DNA of 23,723 nucleotides from IMG/VR virus record IMGVR_UViG_3300042328_000146, positions 1 through 23,723 of that record. One strand, written 5' to 3'. Each line of letters begins with the position of its first letter. Position 1 is the first letter of the stretch. A program made the translations under genes and the position numbers. This document shows, in pieces, positions 21,701 to 23,723 of the stretch. The notes below the pieces were generated by a model. That model saw nothing but the letters and a program-made list of their open reading frames with translations, ran no database searches and had not been told where the DNA came from. The DNA comes from a virus.

Positions 21701-22686
21701 TAGATAAGGACCATTTGAGATATAACATGTGGAGCAAGCAATTGATCTGCATATAGATTGCCAGTTCCTGTTGATGCTGAGCTGTTATATTCAAAACTCC
21801 AGTCAAATGTCTTGATGGATTTAATGTACTTATTTCTCCAGACTTTGTCCTTTGAGAAATAGTCTTTCATTAGTTCAACTGTTGCCATCTGTACTTGAGC
21901 AGGAACTAGGTCCCATCCAAATTCGCCAACAATCTTATATTTAACGTTTTTAGAAAAGACTCCATTGTATGTATCATTAATTGTTGGAGGTACTAAACCA
22001 TTTGCAACATATACTGAATTGTCTAGTAGGTTTACCCTATTAACTCTTATTCCAAATCCTGTCTCTGAAACAATTGGGTCATATAGCCAGTTGTTTACCT
22101 TTGGTGTAGCAAGGTTATCTACAAGAAGTATATCGTTAGAATAAATCTGGTATATCCGATTTATTTTAGATGATAGAGGTAGAGTATCTGATTCGTCTCC
22201 GTATATAATCTTTGTGTCTGGATACAGGTAGAATTCTTGCTGAGTGTATTCTTCAATTAATTTTCTTGCATATCTCTCAGCCATCTGGAGGTCTGAGTAT
22301 GTCTTGTAGTTAGGATCACTTGGATCCGACCCAAAGTTTAATTCATCTATTTGCTCATTGATAGAAATGTATGGGGTTACAACATTCACATAAGTTGTAT
22401 GAGTTCCCACTGTTGATCCAGCTACTGCGTATTCCCAGACGAGCTTTAGCTTTCTGGGATATGCAGAATAGGAAAACGGTAGCACAACTTGATATGTGCC
22501 GACATCTGTTTCAACGGCTGTTCCTGTTAGAGTAAGTAATAAATTGGTAGAAGATATAACGTTAGCAGGGTTTTGAGTAATGTCATAAACCTTTGCCGTT
22601 ACGTTACCTGTAGGGGATGCTAATTCACCCTCCCAGTAGATCTTTGTTCTGATCGGTGAATTGCTGTTTACATATATCTCTGCCAT
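21700..22686 (-). CDS. Head-tail adaptor with an N-terminal Ig-like domain
   Basis: A 328-residue protein in two parts. Residues about 1-105 form a beta-sandwich pattern (VTAKVYDITQNPAN, GTYQVVLPFSYSAYPRKLKL, THTTYVNVV) like Ig or BppU-type domains on virion proteins. Residues about 108-328 resemble connector adaptors (HK97 gp6 / SPP1 gp15). They begin with helices (SDLQMAERYARKLIEEYTQQ), pass through a strand region and finish with helices at the end (VPAQVQMATVELMKDYFSKD) and a C-terminal tail that could reach the next ring. Adaptors usually have 100-200 residues; the added domain explains the length. The start follows the previous TAA by 14 bases and has no good ribosome site, so expression may depend on coupling. 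Confidence 0.68.
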   Translation of the reverse strand: MAEIYVNSNSPIRTKIYWEGELASPTGNVTAKVYDITQNPANVISSTNLLLTLTGTAVETDVGTYQVVLPFSYSAYPRKLKLVWEYAVAGSTVGTHTTYVNVVTPYISINEQIDELNFGSDPSDPNYKTYSDLQMAERYARKLIEEYTQQEFYLYPDTKIIYGDESDTLPLSSKINRIYQIYSNDILLVDNLATPKVNNWLYDPIVSETGFGIRVNRVNLLDNSVYVANGLVPPTINDTYNGVFSKNVKYKIVGEFGWDLVPAQVQMATVELMKDYFSKDKVWRNKYIKSIKTFDWSFEYNSSASTGTGNLYADQLLAPHVISQMVLI

Positions 22687-22700
22687 TTTATAAGCTTAGA

Positions 22701-23108
22701 TTAGTTGTAATACTCCTGAACTTCCTTTGGAGTTGCTAATCTAAAGCCCTCCTCCTTATCAAAAATTTCTTGAGCATTTTCTTCTGTCATTGCAATAAAA
22801 GGGTGCTCTTTTGTAAATGTAAATCCAATGATATCAAACCTAAAGTTTTCTCTAGTCATTCTAACTAGAACTGTATCTTCTGGTTGTGCATTTGGATCAA
22901 ATCTTGGAAGAATTTCTTCTGCGTTTTCGCTGAATTCATCTGCCGCTTCTTCGATGTCCTTAATAGTCTTTTGATAAACAGACCATGTGACTCCCTCTTC
23001 TGCAAGGGCGGCAACGATATCTGCCTTACTCTTAATACCATCAGTATCAACTGCAAAGTCCTCTGCAATTTGTCTGAGTTCTGCTACTTTCAATGTCTCA
23101 AATGACAT
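22701..23108 (-). CDS. Small protein with a Rho_N/HeH-like N-terminal helix pair
   Basis: A 135-residue acidic protein. Residues about 1-36 (LKVAELRQIAEDFAVDTDGI, then KSKADIVAALAEEG) match the short helix-extension-helix pattern of the Rho N-terminal/HeH/SAP-like group, which binds nucleic acid or proteins. The middle is acidic and helical, and the C-terminus has strands (FRFDIIGFTFTKEHPFIAM) and ends EVQEYYN. It is the first gene after the capsid terminator, with an extended -10 promoter and an AAAGGAGA ribosome site, so it is likely expressed well. Similar small genes follow the capsid gene in many actinophages, usually without an experimentally proven role. It may help head or connector assembly. 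Confidence 0.65.
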   Translation of the reverse strand: MSFETLKVAELRQIAEDFAVDTDGIKSKADIVAALAEEGVTWSVYQKTIKDIEEAADEFSENAEEILPRFDPNAQPEDTVLVRMTRENFRFDIIGFTFTKEHPFIAMTEENAQEIFDKEEGFRLATPKEVQEYYN

Positions 23109-23133
23109 ATTATCTCCTTTGTTAGGTTCTTCA

Positions 23134-23162
23134 ATTATAGCATTGATAAATTAAAATGAAAA
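23134..23162 (-). promoter_or_regulatory. Extended -10 promoter for the connector operon
   Basis: On the minus strand TG-C-TATAAT (TATAAT at 23139-23134) is a perfect extended -10. The -35 position, 17 bases upstream, reads TTTTCA (23162-23157, 4 of 6 matches) and is formed by the T tract of the capsid terminator. A ribosome site, AAAGGAGA, follows before the ATG at 23108. Confidence 0.7.
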
Positions 23163-23184
23163 GCCCCCAAAATTAATTGGGGGC
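23155..23184 (-). terminator. Intrinsic terminator of the major capsid gene
   Basis: An 8-bp stem, gcccccaa (23163-23170) with ttgggggc (23177-23184), encloses a 6-base AT loop and is followed on the minus strand by TTTTCATTTTAA. It sits 26 bases after the capsid stop. It resembles the tail tube terminator in stem composition and placement. Confidence 0.9.
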
Positions 23185-23210
23185 CTTTCGAGGGTTTTAT
23201 CTTAAATTAA

Positions 23211-23723
23211 TTAAGAAGCAACCTTAACGTTGCGTACAACTACCCAAGCGTCTGCCTGCTCGATTTGAACGCCAACACGAGTATACATTGTGTACTCAAT
23301 TGTGTCCTTACGTGGCTGGAAGAATCGGTAAACGGTTACGTCACGCTTGATTCCAATAACTACGTTATTTGGGAATGTCAAGTGGATATCTCCGTGTGAT
23401 CCTGTTGGTGTTGCGTATGTACCAGTCTGTGTCTCATTAAGTAGTGGAACTTCAACAATCGGAATACCGAATGCGAATGGTGCCACGTAACCTGCTGGTC
23501 CACCTAGTGGTGCAACTCCACCACGGATAACGCTTGAAGCGATATCTTGTGGAATTGTTTGGTTTGTTCCAATGCTGTTAGCATATAGGAAATCCTGAAT
23601 CAAGTTTGATCCAGCAAGGAAGCGAAGGTCTCCACGACGTTGCTTGTACTTACGTGGCATAGCCTTAAGTGCCTTGTTGAATACTTCACGTGATACTGCG
23701 GCTCCAGCTGCGTCTACGACACG
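23211..23723 (-). CDS. Major capsid protein, C-terminal part (5' end outside the window)
   Basis: The open frame enters at 23723 and ends in TAA at 23213-23211, giving 170 residues. Internal methionines are not the start: sequence upstream of MPRKYKQRRG stays open (VVDAAGAAVSREVFNKALKA). Features fit the HK97-fold C-terminus: a helix (LIQDFLYANSIG), a substrate-loop-like GGVAPLGGPAGYVAPF, VEVPLL, then VIGIKRDVTVYRFFQPRKDT and YTMYTRVGVQIEQADAWVVV, the usual P-domain/A-domain strands. All arginines visible in this part use CGN codons, with TTC, TAC and AAC preferred, as expected for the most abundant virion protein. A terminator follows directly. The recognition is firm at fold level; no specific family symbol is given. 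Confidence 0.85.
   Translation of the reverse strand, partial: RVVDAAGAAVSREVFNKALKAMPRKYKQRRGDLRFLAGSNLIQDFLYANSIGTNQTIPQDIASSVIRGGVAPLGGPAGYVAPFAFGIPIVEVPLLNETQTGTYATPTGSHGDIHLTFPNNVVIGIKRDVTVYRFFQPRKDTIEYTMYTRVGVQIEQADAWVVVRNVKVAS

Noticed and set aside
22865-23068. A second minus-strand frame of 67 codons inside the Rho_N-like gene
   Set aside because: No ribosome site, no domain, and it overlaps fully a gene with a clear ribosome site and fold.

Overview
This window is the virion-structure (late) region of a tailed double-stranded DNA phage or prophage. Every supportable gene lies on the minus strand, so it reads from 23723 down to 1. The order is major capsid, connectors, tail tube, frameshifted tail chaperones, one very long tape measure, tail tip and fibres. 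This is the layout of a long-tailed, non-contractile siphovirus. No terminase, portal, lysis, integrase, replication, tRNA or CRISPR sequence is present. The DNA is AT-rich. The gene order, with a small Rho_N-like gene after the capsid and a calcineurin-like phosphoesterase after the fibres, reminds me of actinobacteriophages. Host assignment is inference only.

Layout. (1) 23723-23211: 3' part of the HK97-fold major capsid gene, closed by an intrinsic terminator. (2) From an extended -10 promoter near 23140: a Rho_N-like small protein, an adaptor with an N-terminal Ig-like domain, a head-closure candidate, a neck/tail-completion candidate and a tail-terminator candidate, mostly overlapping by 1-11 bases. 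(3) 19874-19137: major tail tube gene with its own promoter, strong ribosome binding site and terminator. (4) From a promoter near 19060: the tail chaperone pair, joined by a -1 frameshift at CCCAAAC with a structured downstream RNA. Then come a 2764-residue tape measure, a tube-like minor tail protein, a 1132-residue tail hub, three fibre or receptor-binding genes (one ending in an S74 intramolecular chaperone), a 52-residue coiled-coil gene and a 147-residue tail protein. (5) From 1202 downward: a strong promoter overlapped by an inverted repeat and followed at once by a terminator-like hairpin. It precedes a metallophosphoesterase, a zinc-ribbon protein and a basic protein cut by the window edge. 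Nearly all of the window is coding; no gap exceeds 300 bases.

Points that stand out. The middle of the tape measure carries a folded insert with kinase-like sequence features (about residues 1350-1620). The frameshift site has an almost textbook architecture. The promoter/dyad/hairpin at 1135-1202 looks like a regulated, attenuated switch between the virion genes and the next module. The capsid and tail tube genes share a codon style and terminator design unlike their neighbours.
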